From Cornus controversa (lineage: Eukaryota; Streptophyta; Magnoliopsida; Cornales; Cornaceae), in assembly GCA_026545225.1 (NCBI GenBank), contig CM048850.1, positions 9,701,501 through 9,765,500 of the forward strand: DNA of 64,000 bases. The letters are read 5' to 3'. The position numbers were made by a program, and so were the translations under genes. Under the pieces are notes generated by a model. That model did not search any database. It was not told the DNA's origin and saw only the letters and a list, made by a program, of their open reading frames with translations. Of the stretch, positions 1 to 11,310 are shown in pieces. Every line of letters begins with the position of its first letter. Position 1 is the first letter of the stretch.

Positions 1-840
1 CTGAGACGCCCAACTTGAACAATGCATCCTCAAACACAGTCCTGTTGACGCGACGCCCCTGAGAATATTGCAGAATGGGAATCTAACGTATGGCGAGTCG
101 CTAGTGGTGTAAGGGTGGTGTCGCTGCCTGATTCCCTTTTGTTGTTCCAGTTGTCGTCGTATGCAGAGGCTGTGAAAGTACTTTTAAAAGGGAGGACATG
201 GGGTGGGGCACCACTTCGGCTTAATGTTTGGTGCTTTCGAGTTGGTGTTTCGGAAGTTTTGAAGAAAAGGAAGGAACAACGGTTGTTGTTATATGGGTTG
301 CCATTCCATATTTGATGTTGCCACTCCATATTTGATGCGATTCTCTGTTCGTTGTTGCTGGTGACGCCTGTAGAGGATTCATTTCAGTTGAGGCTGACGC
401 ATCAAGAGATGCCACGAAAGTCACCATTTTCGTTAGGGAGGGAGTTGAAATCCCAAATTTTGTTTGCGTGGAGGACAATTGTTTGTACAATAAGGTGGCT
501 ATGATAGAGGAAAAAACGTCGGAATGGGTGCTGACAATGGCGTCTCTAGCAAGTTGTGATGAGCGCAAGCTTATATCGGAGGAGGAATGGTGGAGGTTGA
601 GGGACGAGAGGGATCTCAAAGGCAGATATGTGAGGCGCTTGAAGAGAGAAACCAAGGATTTGGAAGCCAGGTTCTGGAGAAATCGCGAGGACAGGGACGA
701 TAGGATTTTCACGCGACTAGGACACGTGGAATGAAAGGGAGAGGAAAGTGGATAACAAGTGGTGGGAGACAGCTAATGAGACACGTGTTGATTCACGAAT
801 GGGTAAGAGGAAAAGTGGCACATGATCGTAAAAGAATCAA
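1..840 (+). pseudogene. LINE-1 ORF1, N-terminal part (DUF4283-like), broken
   Basis: Reading frames 115-315 and 468-734 plus unlisted stretches between them give VVSLPDSLLLFQLSSYAEAV, LLKGRTWGGAPLRLNVW, ISVEADASRDATKVTI and EEEWWRLRDERD. Equivalent peptides occur in ORF1 of the LINE on the other strand (55288-54640). This type of ORF1 product in plant L1 elements has a DUF4283/RRM-like fold and binds the element RNA. The frame shifts several times, so no full product is possible. The family assignment rests on the internal match and on recall of plant L1 ORF1. Confidence 0.7.
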
Positions 841-994
841 TTTGAATCCAATGAGCCGAACATGGTTTACATAATCGATTTAGGCTGATTCAATTGGGCC
901 CAATAGAAGAGAAAGAAGTTTGGGCTGAGTATTTAAGCTCAAATTAGTTGGGCTTGAGGAAGGGAGAAACAAGCCACTTTGCTACAGTAGGTAG

Positions 995-2246
995 TGTTTG
1001 GCCTGAAAAAATCTTCAGTTCTGATGGAAGTGCTAGTGTGTCAGGAACTTATGTAGTTCTAAGTGAAGATCCAAACTATATTCCAGTTAGAAAGTAAGGA
1101 TCAGGCGATTGTATGAAGGTCTAGAATGACCACCTTCAAGGGTTCTTTTTGTCTTTGGAACAAAGCACTTCAGAATTGCAAATGGAAAGGAAGATTATGC
1201 TACTGAAAGCAAGTAAAGGAATTGAAATGCAGGACTGAAACTAAAGCGCTGAAAGATTAAATTGCTAAAATTTAAAGTGCATTAATTGAAAGGAATTGAA
1301 AGTACATTGTAGAAATGTAAAGTGCAAAGTGCAGAAATTGAAAGTACATTGCAAGAATGTAAAGATAATTAAAAGTTGTTGTTGTTATGTGTGTTGAACA
1401 GGGTTTGCAAGTGAGAGTTTCTCGGATGGCAGTTACTGGCAACAGTTTTCGGTGGCAGTTGACAACCTTTCCATGTGAACCAACCAGACCTTGCCACATG
1501 TCCCACATTCTCCTTGAGCTTCTGATAGTGTCTATATGCTTGGGACTATGTTCTCTCATTTTATAGAGCAGTTACGGCTGACGTTTCCAATGGCAGTTGA
1601 AGACATCACATGGCAATGATCAAAATTTGCCACATGTCCTATATTCTCCTTGCTCTTCTTATAGTGCTTGTATGCTTGAGACCACGTCGCCTCATTGTTG
1701 GAGCTTCAAATCAGCAGTTACGGTTGTAACTTCTGCTGAAATCTTCCACGCGTCCTTCCAATAGAATACCGCCACATGACCCACGTTTTCCTTGTTATTC
1801 TCAGCTTGTTCCTCACGTCTGAGCCATGTTTGTACCCACGTCTTGCACTCCTTGCTATTTTTCTGCACGACCTTCCAACGTGATCTTCCAAAGAAACTAC
1901 CTGCAACTGTTAGCCTTCCAATGAAATACCACCACGTGTCCCATGGTGTCCCATGTCTTAGAGTTATCTGATGGCAGTTCCTCCTTTTGTGGTCACTTCA
2001 CCTAGTTTTTAGGCACTTCCCAAAATCAACTCGTTCAGCTTGCGCCAAGTGTACCTTTCTCCATGTGCCCTTGACTTAGTCAATCAATGCCATGTGTCAC
2101 TCTTCCATTGGCCCTTCAGATGCTTAAATTTATGAAAGATAGCAACTTCCACCAGAAAGTTGTACTCAGTCAACTGCCAATTTTCCACTAGAAATTGGCA
2201 GTGATAGTCTTCCACTGGAAAGGGGCCAGCAATTTGGGTATAAACA
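995..2246. mobile_element. Solo LTR, 1252 bp, target duplication GGTAG
   Basis: The insertion starts TGTTTGGCC and ends TATAAACA, flanked by GGTAG at 990-994 and 2247-2251, the 5-bp duplication expected of an LTR retrotransposon. No primer-binding site, polypurine tract or coding domain lies inside, so this is a solo LTR in the ORF1 of LINE-1. Inside it, diverged copies of a TGGCAGTT...CCACATGT...TTCTCCTT block recur at about 1455, 1600 and 1770, followed by short CCTTCCAATGGAA-like motifs, hinting at internal tandem duplication. Superfamily unknown. Confidence 0.8.
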
Positions 2247-2290
2247 GGTAGAAAAGGGGAGGTGGGTCAGGCCAGGAATCGGGTTGGGTT

Positions 2291-2450
2291 GGTCCAAATA
2301 GACCCAACAAAAGCGAAAGAAGAGTGAGCCAAGCATTTTAATTCAAATCATTTTGGCTTGAGGAAGGGAGCTACGGGCCATAAAAGAAATTATGCTACAG
2401 TGGGTAGAAAAGGGGAGGTGGGCCAAAACAGGAATCGGGTTGGAACAAGA
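2291..2450 (+). repeat. Diverged tandem duplicate of the sequence just before and after the solo LTR
   Basis: The block 2291-2450 (GACCCAACAAAAGCGAAAGAAG through GGGTTGGAACAAG) resembles 900-994 joined to 2247-2290. Shared landmarks are TTGGCTTGAGGAAGGGAG, GCTACAGT.GGTAG and AAAAGGGGAGGTGGG. After the solo LTR is removed, the two copies lie next to each other, so the ORF1 region of LINE-1 had a tandem duplication of about 140 bp before or independent of the LTR insertion. Confidence 0.55.
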
Positions 2451-2845
2451 AATGGATTTGAGAAATTCAAAGCGAATGTGCAGATGAAGCCCAGGGGAAG
2501 GCAACACTTGGGCAGACCAAAGGTCCCCCTCGAAGCAACTGGATCGAGCAACAATTAAGGGTTGCCAATGAAATGAAATCATACATTAAGGAGGTTCTGT
2601 GCTTGCTAAAGCCCAAGCTCACAACGACTAACCTATGTTCTCAGCAAGTTGATAGTTTCAATGTTTTTGTAGGTGGTGCGAGGGTGCTAGAAAGGAGAAG
2701 GAAGATCGACAATGAACATGGGGTGGTCTAGCATGGGTCATCGACGGCAGGGAGGGGTGTCGGAGATAATTGTACCCCCGGTGCAAAACATCACAAGGAT
2801 TTGGGGTCTAAAGCTACGACAAGGAATAGAAACTAAAGATCGGAA

Positions 2846-3780
2846 GTGAAGGGTCATCAGAAGAAAGCCCCAGGTAGAAGATGGACTAGAGCTGATAATC
2901 AGAAGTGGGTGGTGAAACCCCAATCAATGCAAGGACAAAAGCAATCTGTGAGTGGTGACTCGGGGATTGGTAAGGTTGGTCCTCCCTTTTCAGCCCCAAT
3001 TTCTGCTTTTTCTTCTCCTTCATCTTCTCAGTCGGGGTCGGGAGGATTTGAAGACCAGATTGCAGAGGTGGGTGACGGTAGGAGGATGGCAGGATTGCCT
3101 TCAATTAATTTGTTGGGTCAACCGTTAGTGGTAGGGCAACATGGTGGTGTGAAAAACTCTTGGAAGAAACCTGCACAAGGAATTGAACTCAGGTCGGACA
3201 GAGATAACAGAGGGTTGATTATGTGTTTTGGGAAGGGCATTCAATTGATCCTTCAAAAACCAAAAATGCCTTGTTAAAGGAAATGAAATTGCACAGAGGG
3301 GCAGGCCTGTTGGGAAGGGATGATGATGAGACTGTCGACACTGCTGTAGATAATTCTGATGAGATGATGGGCATGGTCTTGATTTGGGCTGGGAAATGAG
3401 GGAACAACCTAGTGTTGAGGCTGTGAATGTGCTAGCCGTTGATCTGTTTGAGCTTAACCAAGCTATCGTGACTCAAGAAGAGGAGGAGGGTGAGGGGTGG
3501 GGGCTTCTCTCATCCAATGGCAGTCATGGGACCTAGGGATGTAAGGGAGAGTGGGGTTGACTCAACTGTTAATGATGAGGTGGAGAATTGGTTAAGGAGC
3601 AATGTTGAGGGGATGGGCAAGGGCCTTGGGTTGACCTACGCAGGAGAGGATGAAAAGGTCATAGGGATTTTTGGTGTCATTGAAGGGAAGCAGAAGATAA
3701 TTGGGAGGAAGAAAAGCTCTTGTTGGAAAGGGGAGAGAATTACGAAACCTTATTACTTGTGTCAATTATGAGGGAAGGAG
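2846..3780 (+). pseudogene. LINE-1 ORF1, C-terminal part, broken
   Basis: Frames 2846-3277 and 3490-3771 give GRRMAGLPSINLLG, RGLIMCFGKGIQL, NWLRSNVEGMGKGLGLTYAG and GIFGVIEGK. Counterparts ([39 protein letters not shown]) are in the LINE at 53313-53767 on the minus strand. A frameshift separates the two frames. No nucleic-acid-binding zinc knuckle is visible. This is the linker between ORF1 and the endonuclease start at 3829. Confidence 0.65.
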
Positions 3781-3828
3781 TGGGTCAGAGAAGGGTAGGA
3801 GGCATGGGGGGGAGGAAAAAGCTATCGT

Positions 3829-4564
3829 TTGCTTATGAAGCCACGCCTAGTATCATGGAACGTCCAGGGCCTCAATGACTTGGACAAAAGGAAGGTGGTG
3901 AAGTTGGCTTTAAGAAAATGGGGAGCTCAAGTGGTTTGCCTCCAAGAAACCAAGTTGGGTAATGCTTATAAGGCAATTGTGAGGAGCTTGTGCAATGGGT
4001 TATTTATTGAGTGGGAGGCCCTTGATGCTATAGGGTCAGCAAGAGGTATTTTGGTGATTTGGGATAAGAGATGGGTGTCCAAAGTTGATGTTTCGAAGGG
4101 GAGATTCTCAGTTTCTTGCCTTTCAAATTTGAGGAGGATGGGGCTTTTTGGATGTTTTCTAAAGTTGACTCCATGGCCCAGTTGAGGACTCGAAAAGGGG
4201 TGTATTGTGGGAAGAGTTATCCGGTGTTCATAGTCGGTGAGGGGTTCATTGGTGTGTGTGTGTGTGGGGGGGGGGGGGGGATTTGAATGTAATTAGATCT
4301 TCGGTTGAGAGGTCTTTGGGAGGGAGACGGATGGCTGCTATGACACTGTTTTCGGAGTTCATTGATAAGGAGGATTTGATTGATTTGCCACCGGAGGGGG
4401 TTCACTTTACTTGGTTTAGTGGACATGAGGCCCCTAACTTTTCTCGGTTGGGTAAGTTCTTGATCTTGGGGGATTGGGAGGAGAGATTCCTAGATGTGGC
4501 TTGGGTGACATTGGCTAGGCTTGCTTCTGATCATGTTCCATTATTGCTTGATTGTGGGGCTTGA
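3829..4564 (+). pseudogene. LINE-1 ORF2, apurinic-type endonuclease domain, frameshifted
   Basis: The frame from 3829 begins MLMKPRLVSWNVQGLNDLDK, with the SWNVQGLN and LQETKLG motifs that open the endonuclease of plant L1 ORF2. It breaks near 4183. A second frame from 4256 continues with GGDLNVIRSS, FTWFSG and SDHVPLLLD, the later catalytic motifs (GDxN and SDH). This enzyme nicks target DNA to prime reverse transcription. A GT/G homopolymer run at 4251-4280 lies exactly at the frame break, so slippage there is a likely cause of one lesion. Confidence 0.8.
4251..4280. repeat. Simple repeat (GT)n followed by poly-G
   Basis: GGTGTGTGTGTGTGTGGG is followed by a run of about 14 G within the endonuclease region of LINE-1. 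It separates two reading frames of the same domain. Confidence 0.9.
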
Positions 4565-4579
4565 GGAGGAAAACGCCCT

Positions 4580-5190
4580 TTAAGTTTGAGAATATGTGGC
4601 TTTAGGCAAAAAGGTTTAAAGAGATGATTCACATATGGTGGTTAGGTTACGAGGTTATAGGAAATCTGAATTCTGTCCTTCTGAGCAAGCTTCGTCATCT
4701 AAAGGACCTTAAAGAAATGGAATAGGGAGACATTTGGCAATCTTGAGTGGAGGAAGAACAAGCTATTGGGAGAAATTCTAGTGCTGGACATAAAGGAAGG
4801 CTTAGTGGGATTGGGTGGGGAGGAGCGGGACAGAAGGGAGGAGTGCAAAGCCAAAATCAGGGATATTGCTCTTATGGAAGAGATCTCTTGGAGACAGAAG
4901 TCCCGGGCTTTGTGGTTAAAGGAAGAAGACAGGAATACAAGATGTTTTTACAGGTTGGCTAATGCTAACAGGAGGGGTAATCACATCGGGCAAGTTAGAC
5001 TCGACGGCACTTGGTTAACAAAGGAAGAGGATGTGGATAGAGACTTGACCTCATTTTATTAACGCATGTATAGTGAGACTACGACTTGGAGCCCTCTCCT
5101 AGGAAGTCTAGAGTTTGACTCGATTTCCTTGGAGGATAAGGATCGCTTAAAAAGGCCGTTTGAGGAGGAGGTGATTTTGACTTTGCGGGG
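4580..5190 (+). pseudogene. LINE-1 ORF2 between endonuclease and reverse transcriptase, cut by Copia insertion
   Basis: Frame 4766-5062 reads [40 protein letters not shown], then TSFY. It is the region just upstream of the reverse transcriptase palm in plant L1 ORF2 and is almost the same as 50410-50200 on the minus strand. A TAA stop at 5060 and a frame change follow. The text continues to RPFEEEVILTLR and is cut at CGGGG (5186-5190), the left target duplication of the Copia element. It resumes at 10478. Confidence 0.8.
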
Positions 5191-5453
5191 TATAAAATAA
5201 TATGAGAGAAAATTCTTCTCACATCGTTTTATTAGGATAGACAAGAATACAAGAATAAATAGGAGAGGATACAAACACAATTAGGTAACTCAACTCCTTG
5301 ATTCTAGGAAGTAAAAACAGAAACTGACTAAGCCATAAATCATAGAGATTTGGATACCAATTATCATCCTCTCTTATTTGGAAACTAATAAAATCTACTA
5401 AATAAGGAAATCCAATCTAAGATTTTCTCAGATTGCACATCTGAAATTCCACA
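5191..5453 (-). repeat. Copia-A 3' LTR
   Basis: On the minus strand it begins TGTGGAATTTCAGATG and ends near TATTTTATA. The TG start is intact; the expected CA end has decayed in both LTRs. It is a direct repeat of 10214-10477. Confidence 0.9.
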
Positions 5454-5466
5454 CTCCCCCTCAAGC
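5454..5466 (-). other. Copia-A polypurine tract
   Basis: On the minus strand TTGAGGGGGAGTG directly precedes the 3' LTR, the usual position of the plus-strand primer in LTR retrotransposons. Confidence 0.85.
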
Positions 5467-5739
5467 TGGGCAGTAAATGTCAAGCATTCCCAGCTTGGAA
5501 AGAAGAACCTCAAAGTGATCTCGGTTGAGAGCCTTGGTGAGGATATCTGCGGTTTGGAGACTTGAAGGAGTATAGATCATCTTGATGACTCCCTGATTGA
5601 TCTTCTCTTTGATGAAGTGACGATGAATTTCAACATGTTTAGTTCTATCATGGCGAACCGAATTCTTCGCAATACTGATAGCAGCCTAATTGTCACACAA
5701 CATTTTTATTGGACTTTCAGCAACAGGAGTTGTCAGTTC

Positions 5740-6231
5740 ATCTAGGAGTTTTTTGAGCCACATTCCTTCACATATTCCGTGAGCCATAGCCTTGAATTCG
5801 GCCTCGGCGCTACTTTGAGCAATGACTGCTTCTTTCTTCTCCATGTAACAAGATTTTCCCACACATAGGAACAGTAGCCTGAGGTAGATCTTCGATCAGT
5901 TATGGATCCAACCCAGTTTACATCTGAGAAGACTTCCATGCTACGGTTTGTCCCTTTTTGAAGAACAGCCCTTTCCCTGCAGTCTTTTTGAGGTATATGA
6001 GAATTCTGTAAATTGCTTTAAGGTGCTCATTTTGTTCATAAACTGACTAACCACATTAACAGGAAAACTGATATCTGGTCTTGTGTGGGACAAGTAAATC
6101 AGTTTACCTACTAGTCTTTGGTACCTCCCTTTGTCAACCTGGGTAGAGCTTCCTTTTAGGTCGAGTTTGTTGGAAGGGTCCATAGGTGTATCTGAAGACT
6201 TACAATCGAGAATACTTGTTTCTTTAAGCAA
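5740..6231 (-). pseudogene. Copia-A RNase H and end of reverse transcriptase, broken
   Basis: Frames 6231-5941 and 5939-5742 on the minus strand give [35 protein letters not shown], then [20 protein letters not shown] and WRRKKQSL, the linker and RNase H start of Copia pol. The AEAEYRA and CDN motifs can be traced further along (CSCEIKML... region) with mutations. RNase H removes the RNA template during reverse transcription. A frameshift near 5940 separates the two parts. Confidence 0.85.
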
Positions 6232-6246
6232 ATTAAGTGTATACTT

Positions 6247-7054
6247 CTACTGAGACACATAAATGCCTTTGCTGGAATGAGCTACTTCCATGCCAACAAA
6301 ATATCTTAGTGCACCAAGATCCTTGATTTCAAATTCCTTTGCAAGAGTACTCTTTAACCGTCTTATCTCTTCTTCATGATCTCCTGTCAAGATAATATCA
6401 TCCACATATACAATGAGGATAGTAAGTTTTCCTTCAGGAGATTTCTTGATGAACAAGGTGTGATCTGTCTGGCCTTGAGTGTATCCATGCTTCTTGACCA
6501 CTATAGTAAATCTCTCAAACCAAACCCTTGGTGACTGTTTAAGGCTATAAAGAGATTTCCTTGGTTTGCAAACACGGTTGGTATTGCTTGAGTCCTCAAA
6601 ACCAAGAGGAATCTCCATGTAGACTTCATCTTCTAAGTCTCCATTAAGGAATGCATTCTTGACATCAAGTTAGTGTAGAGGCCAATCCAAATTGGTTGCC
6701 AAGGATAAAAGTACCCGCACTATATTCAACTTAGCAACTGGGGTGAATGTTTCCTAATAATCAATCCTGTAAGTTTGAGTGAATCCCTTGGCTACAAGTC
6801 TCACCTTATATCGATCAACACTTCTATCTTCCTTGTACTTAACATTGAATATCCACTTGCATCCCACAAGTTGTTTGTCTTCGGGAAGTTCTATGAGTTC
6901 CCAAGTACCTCTTCTCAAGAGCCCGAATTTCTTCATCAACTGCTTCCATCCATTCAGGGTGCCTTAGAGCCTCTTGTATGTAGCTTGGAACATCTATGCT
7001 AGACAGATTTGAGGAAAAAGCACGGTAGGAGGGAGACAGTCTCTCATATGTCAC
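6247..7054 (-). pseudogene. Copia-A reverse transcriptase, broken
   Basis: The frame 7054-6839 carries the N-terminal motifs (SYIQEALRHPEWMEAVDEEI) and 6939-6754 carries CKWIFNVKYKEDRSVDRYKV and KGFTQTY. The frame 6618-6247 has [20 protein letters not shown] and the catalytic YVDDIILTGD, then LRYFVGMEVA. YVDD is the active site of Copia reverse transcriptase. Stops and shifts between frames show it is inactive. Confidence 0.88.
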
Positions 7055-7099
7055 AAAGTTTGAGATCGAGTGCCGAGTGCATGACCTAACACCTTTCTT

Positions 7100-8435
7100 T
7101 TAAGCAATAGGAATATCAAGATCATTACTAGGATAAGAATCTATGTTACCTTGAGTAGAAATGGCTGGATTTGGAGCGGACGCTTGGTTCTGTTTAGGAA
7201 AAGTGAGTTGATCCACCTCCCTTTGAGCAATGGTCTGCTTTCTTAAATAAACAATCCCTTTAAATATCCTTAATTTTTCTTGTTGGGTCAGAACCTGAGG
7301 ACTTTGTGGAGTCGGTTCAGAATGAACGAATGGTTCGGGTGTTGACTCGATTAGAATTGGCACATTTGGAAGAGTGGTGGAGTTACCTGAAGGGGATGAA
7401 CTGGAGTAGGTGGAAGGTACGGATGGGATATCCACATCTTGCCAAAACTGTTATTCTTTATGAAATTCTCCCATTGAATATGAGTTTTGGAGTAGAAGGG
7501 CGGATTCTCAAAGAAGGTGACATCAATTAAGTTATAGAACTTCGAGTAGTGGGAGAGTAACATTTGTAACCTTTTTGGTGAGGAGAGTATCCAAGGAATA
7601 GACATTTTATGGCTTTGGGATCTAGTTTGCTTCTTTGATGTGGAGGTATGTGGACAAACGCCGAGCAACCAAAGACTTTTAGTGGCAAGGATGAGATGAG
7701 TCTGGATTAAGGATAAACTTGAGTGAGTACCTGGCACAAAGTTTGGAATTTTAAAACTCTTGAAGGCATACGATTTATGAGATAGGCAGCGGCAAGGACA
7801 ACTTTCCCCCATAAATGTTTTGGGACATGACTTGTGAACATGACAGAACGAGCAACTTCTAATAGGTGCTGATTTTTCCTCTAAGCTATCCCATTTTGCA
7901 GTGGGGTGTTTATGCAAGAACTCTGATGAACTATCCCATTATCAAGGAGGTAATCCCCAAGAATAGAATGAAAGTATTCCTTGGCATTGTCTGTTTGGAA
8001 AATCTAAACGTTGGCTAGGAAATGAGTTCAGATCATTGAGTGAAATTTTTTAAAAATTGGTCCTGCCTCAGATTTTTCTTTCATAAGGAATATCCTGGTA
8101 ACTTTAGAATGATCATCAACAAAAAAGATAAACCATCGGGTTCCTGTAATACTATTGACTCGAGAAGGTCCCCAAATATCGCTATGTATAATTGAGAATT
8201 GTTGTGATTCCTTGTATAGTTGAATTGGATAAGTATTTCGAGTATGTTTGGACAATTGACAAATTTTATACCGGAGAGACTTTGAGTTTTTATTAATAAA
8301 TAAAGAAGGAAACAACTTTTCAAGATACATGAAACTTGGGTGACCTAATCGAAAATGCCACAACATAATTGCACTTTCATTATTGGAAATTGGAACAGAA
8401 TTGAAATTTCTAACAGAGACTGACTCTCTGCACAA
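7100..8435 (-). pseudogene. Copia-A GAG-pre-integrase and integrase, broken
   Basis: Frame 8435-8028 reads LWHFRLGHPSFMYLEKLF, SDIWGPSRVNS and FVDDHSKVTRIFLMKEKSE, the pre-integrase zinc-binding region and the first catalytic Asp of the DDE integrase core. Frame 7917-7351 continues through PKTFMGESC and region FKSFKIPNF in shifted frames. Frame 7435-7100 is the Ser/Pro/Thr-rich linker before reverse transcriptase. Integrase joins the DNA copy to the genome; the core is split by frameshifts here. Confidence 0.8.
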
Positions 8436-8923
8436 TGAGCACTTCGAGATTCTTTTCCAAGTTGATTATCACTCTTGAGGAGGTAGAGCCCTTCACTTTC
8501 CTTAGCATTACCAATCGTCCTCCCCGAATCCAAGTCCTTAAATTCACAATGAGTGGGAAAGAATTTAATAACACAATTCATATCTCTAGTAATTTTGCTA
8601 ATGGATAAGAGGTTAGAGGTCAGATTGGGAACCAATAACACCAAATTTAATACAAGGGTCTTTGACATGCTAATTGACCCAATACCAGCCACAGTGGATA
8701 GAGAACCATCTGCTATTCTCATTATATATTTTTCAGAACACGTGTTGCACTTTTGGAATAAGGAAGCATCCCCAGTCATGTGATCAGATACTCTAGAGTC
8801 AATAATCCATGAAGTTAGATTCTCGGTTTTGGCTCCAAGAGCACTTAGGAATGTACCTTTTTGTGCTACTAAACTTGTGTTGATGATTGGTGCTGTTGGG
8901 CTTGACTGAAGTTGGCAGACCAC
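8345..8923 (-). pseudogene. Copia-A protease region, active-site mutated
   Basis: Minus-strand frame 8923-8345 has LTSWIIDSRVSDHMTG, where Copia aspartic proteases have D-S-G-A; here Gly is Arg and Ala is Val, so the catalytic DSG triplet is lost. It is followed by SISKTRDMNCVIKFFPTHC-like pre-integrase sequence. The coding for the active site is present twice because of an adjacent tandem duplication (see 8656-9190). Confidence 0.8.
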
Positions 8924-9190
8924 CGCTCAAGGGTCTTTGAGATGCTAATTGACCCAATACCATCCACGGTGGATAGAGAACTATTTGCTATTCTCACTTT
9001 GTATTTTTCAGAACACGGGTTGCACTTTTGGAATTAAGAAGCATCCCCAGTCATGTGATCAAATGCTCCAGAGTCAATAATCCATGAAGTTAGATTCTCA
9101 ATTTTGGCTCTAAGAGCACTTAGGAATGTACCTTTTTGTGTTACTGAACCTGTGCTGATGATTGGTGTTGTTGGGCTTGACTGAAGTTGG
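8656..9190. repeat. Tandem duplication of about 265 bp inside the Copia-A protease region
   Basis: AAGGGTCTTTGACATGCTAA at 8656 recurs as AAGGGTCTTTGAGATGCTAA at 8929, and the similarity runs to GGGCTTGACTGAAGTTGGC in both copies (ends near 8918 and 9190). Copies differ at roughly one base in ten to fifteen. The duplicated block covers the protease active-site codons. Confidence 0.85.
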
Positions 9191-9194
9191 CTGA

Positions 9195-10197
9195 ACATCA
9201 TTTGCAGCGTCTCAATCTATTCTTTGCTAAAGGGTGCAGCTTCGGTTGTTGGTTGGTCATCTGTAGTGGCTGCAAGACCACAGCCTTCTCTGTCCTGAGA
9301 TGGTTTATTTGGTTTCCAGTCGGCTGGCTTTCCATGAATTTTCGAGTATCTCTTTGGTATGTCCAGGCTTGCGATAGTGATCACACCAATGCCTACCTTT
9401 GCGGGTTCAATTGTCACTGGTGGGATTCATTCCACGAGTTGCAAGAGCCAAACTTTCTGAAATATTTGCAGTGCTTTGATTTCCCATCATGATCTTCTTC
9501 ATGCTTTCTTCTTGATGCACCTCTAGAAAAGCCTCCCAACTTGAGGGCAAAAGCCTCATCCCGAACACTCTCCCCATGACTTCATCAAGGTTTTTGTTTA
9601 GACCAAGAATTTTGAGACTCTCCTCGACTATTTTTCTGTATTTGGCCGCGTCTCCAGGGCAATCCCAATCAAGTTCTTTGAAGACATCCAATTGTTGCCA
9701 AAAACAGGTAAGAGTGTTATAGTATTGTGTGATGGAGAGATCCCCTGTCGCAAATCATGGAGACTACTTTTAATCTCCAGCAATTCTGCCGTATTGTCTT
9801 TGTCGGAGTACCTCTCCTTTGCTCCATCCTAGACTTCGTTTGCGGTTCCATAGAATATGAAATTCTACCCAATTTCATTGTCCATGGTATTAATCAACCA
9901 CGACATTACCATGTTATTTTTAGATCTCCAGGTTCGGAATTTTGAGTATTCCTTCCATGGGGGTACAACAGCGCCTGTAAGGTATTCGTCTTTTCCTTTC
10001 CCTGATACGAACGTCATCACTGATTGAGCCCTTGAAGGTAATTATGTCCGTTCAGTTTGTGTCCAATTATTGGAAACGTGAGACTTTCAGAGGCCACTGT
10101 GAGAAATCTGTTTAGGGCCGGAAGAGGCGTCAGAGGTGCTGCTCTTGGCAGTGGCCATTCCGTATTTGACCATCATCAGAATTCTTAGAGGTTCAGA
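9195..10197 (-). pseudogene. Copia-A gag, broken
   Basis: Minus-strand frame 9691-9407 gives WDCPGDAAKYRKIVEESLKI and RVFGMRLLPSSWEAFLEVHQ, typical of Copia gag (UBN2-like). The next frame holds CDHYRKPGHTKE, a zinc-knuckle (CxxCxxxxGHxxxxC type with the first Cys visible). Upstream, 10197-9700 carries further gag sequence with stops. Gag forms the virus-like particle in active elements. Confidence 0.75.
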
Positions 10198-10213
10198 GGC
10201 TGCTCTGATACTA
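10198..10213 (-). other. Copia-A primer-binding site
   Basis: Read on the minus strand, TAGTATCAGAGCAGCC follows the 5' LTR. It differs by one base from TGGTATCAGAGC, the complement of the initiator Met tRNA end used by most plant Copia elements. Confidence 0.85.
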
Positions 10214-10477
10214 TATAGAATAATATGAGAGAAAATTCTTCTCACATCGTTGTATTAGGATAAACAAGAATACAAGAATAAATAGGAGAGGATACCAACA
10301 CAATTAGGTAACTCAACTCCTTGATTCTAGGAAGCAAAAACAGAAACTGACTAAGCCACAAATCATAGAGATTTGGATACTAATTATCCTCCTCTCTTTA
10401 TTTGGAAACTAATAAAATCTGCTAAATAAGAAAATGCAATCCGAGATTTCCTCTGATTACACATCCGAAATTCCACA
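10214..10477 (-). repeat. Copia-A 5' LTR
   Basis: Direct repeat of 5191-5453. It begins on the minus strand with TGTGGAATTTCGGATGTG at the target duplication CGGAG (10478-10482). Confidence 0.9.
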
Positions 10478-11310
10478 CGGAGTTGTAAGGTAGACAAAGC
10501 TCCGAGGCCAAATGGTTTTTCTATGGCTTTTTCCATCATAATTGGGAAGTGGTGAAGAGGGATGTTATGGCAGCTATTCAACTTTTCCATATGCATGGAA
10601 AGTTTGAGAAGTCAATAAACATTACATTCATTGCATAGATTCCAAAGAAGGGAGGGGCCGATGATATTTGGGACTTTAATCCTATTATCTTGGTGAGTAG
10701 TATATACAAGCTAATAGCCAAAATGCTTTCGTTAAGATTAAAGGAAGTGCTTGATAAGATTATTTCAGAGTCGCATAATGCTTTTGTTGAAGGTTAGCAA
10801 ATTTTGGACTTTGTTTTGGTGGCAAGTGTGTGTGTGTGGATGCCAGGGTTAGAATGGGAAAGCTAGGGTTGGTTTGTAAGCTCGACGTGGAGAAAGCTTA
10901 TGATCATGTGAGCTAGGATTTTCTGATTTACCTATTGGAGAGGATGGGTGAGAGAGGTGGAGGGGTTGGATAAGATTTTGTATTTCTACGATGAGGTTCT
11001 TTCTGCTGGTCAATTGCATTCCCTCGGAATTTTTTGGCAGCTCGAGAGGGCTGAGGCAAGGGGATCCATTATCTTCTTTTCTTTTCATCATTGTGATGAA
11101 GGCTTTTAGTAGACTTATAAGGAGAGCTGCCCAGTTCAGTTTTTTCAAAGGCTTCAAGGTTGGGAGGGACCCTTCTAATCAGATGGAGATTTTACATTTT
11201 CTCTTCGCAGATGACACGATCGTGTTCTGCGATGTTGAGATGAGGCAACTAAGGTACTTGAGAGGGGTTTTACTTTGCTTCCAGACAATTTCGGGGGCTG
11301 AAGATTAACC
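10478..11310 (+). pseudogene. LINE-1 ORF2 reverse transcriptase, broken
   Basis: Continuation of the LINE after the Copia insertion. Traces of [28 protein letters not shown] and, in frame 10991-11308, [20 protein letters not shown] and [16 protein letters not shown] is the L1-type reverse transcriptase catalytic motif. The frame shifts at least three times. The intact counterpart is 50415-49213 on the minus strand. Confidence 0.85.

Larger units (their letters stand above)
5191..10477 (-). mobile_element. Complete but decayed Ty1/Copia retrotransposon (Copia-A), 5287 bp
   Basis: Two direct LTRs (5191-5453 and 10214-10477) flank an internal region read on the minus strand as gag, protease, integrase, reverse transcriptase, RNase H, the Copia order. 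Target duplication is CGGGG (5186-5190) against CGGAG (10478-10482), one mismatch. The primer-binding site and polypurine tract are in place. The LTRs differ at about 17 of 263 aligned sites by eye (about 6%), so the insertion is old. Many stops break all domains. It sits in the reverse transcriptase of LINE-1. Confidence 0.93.
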
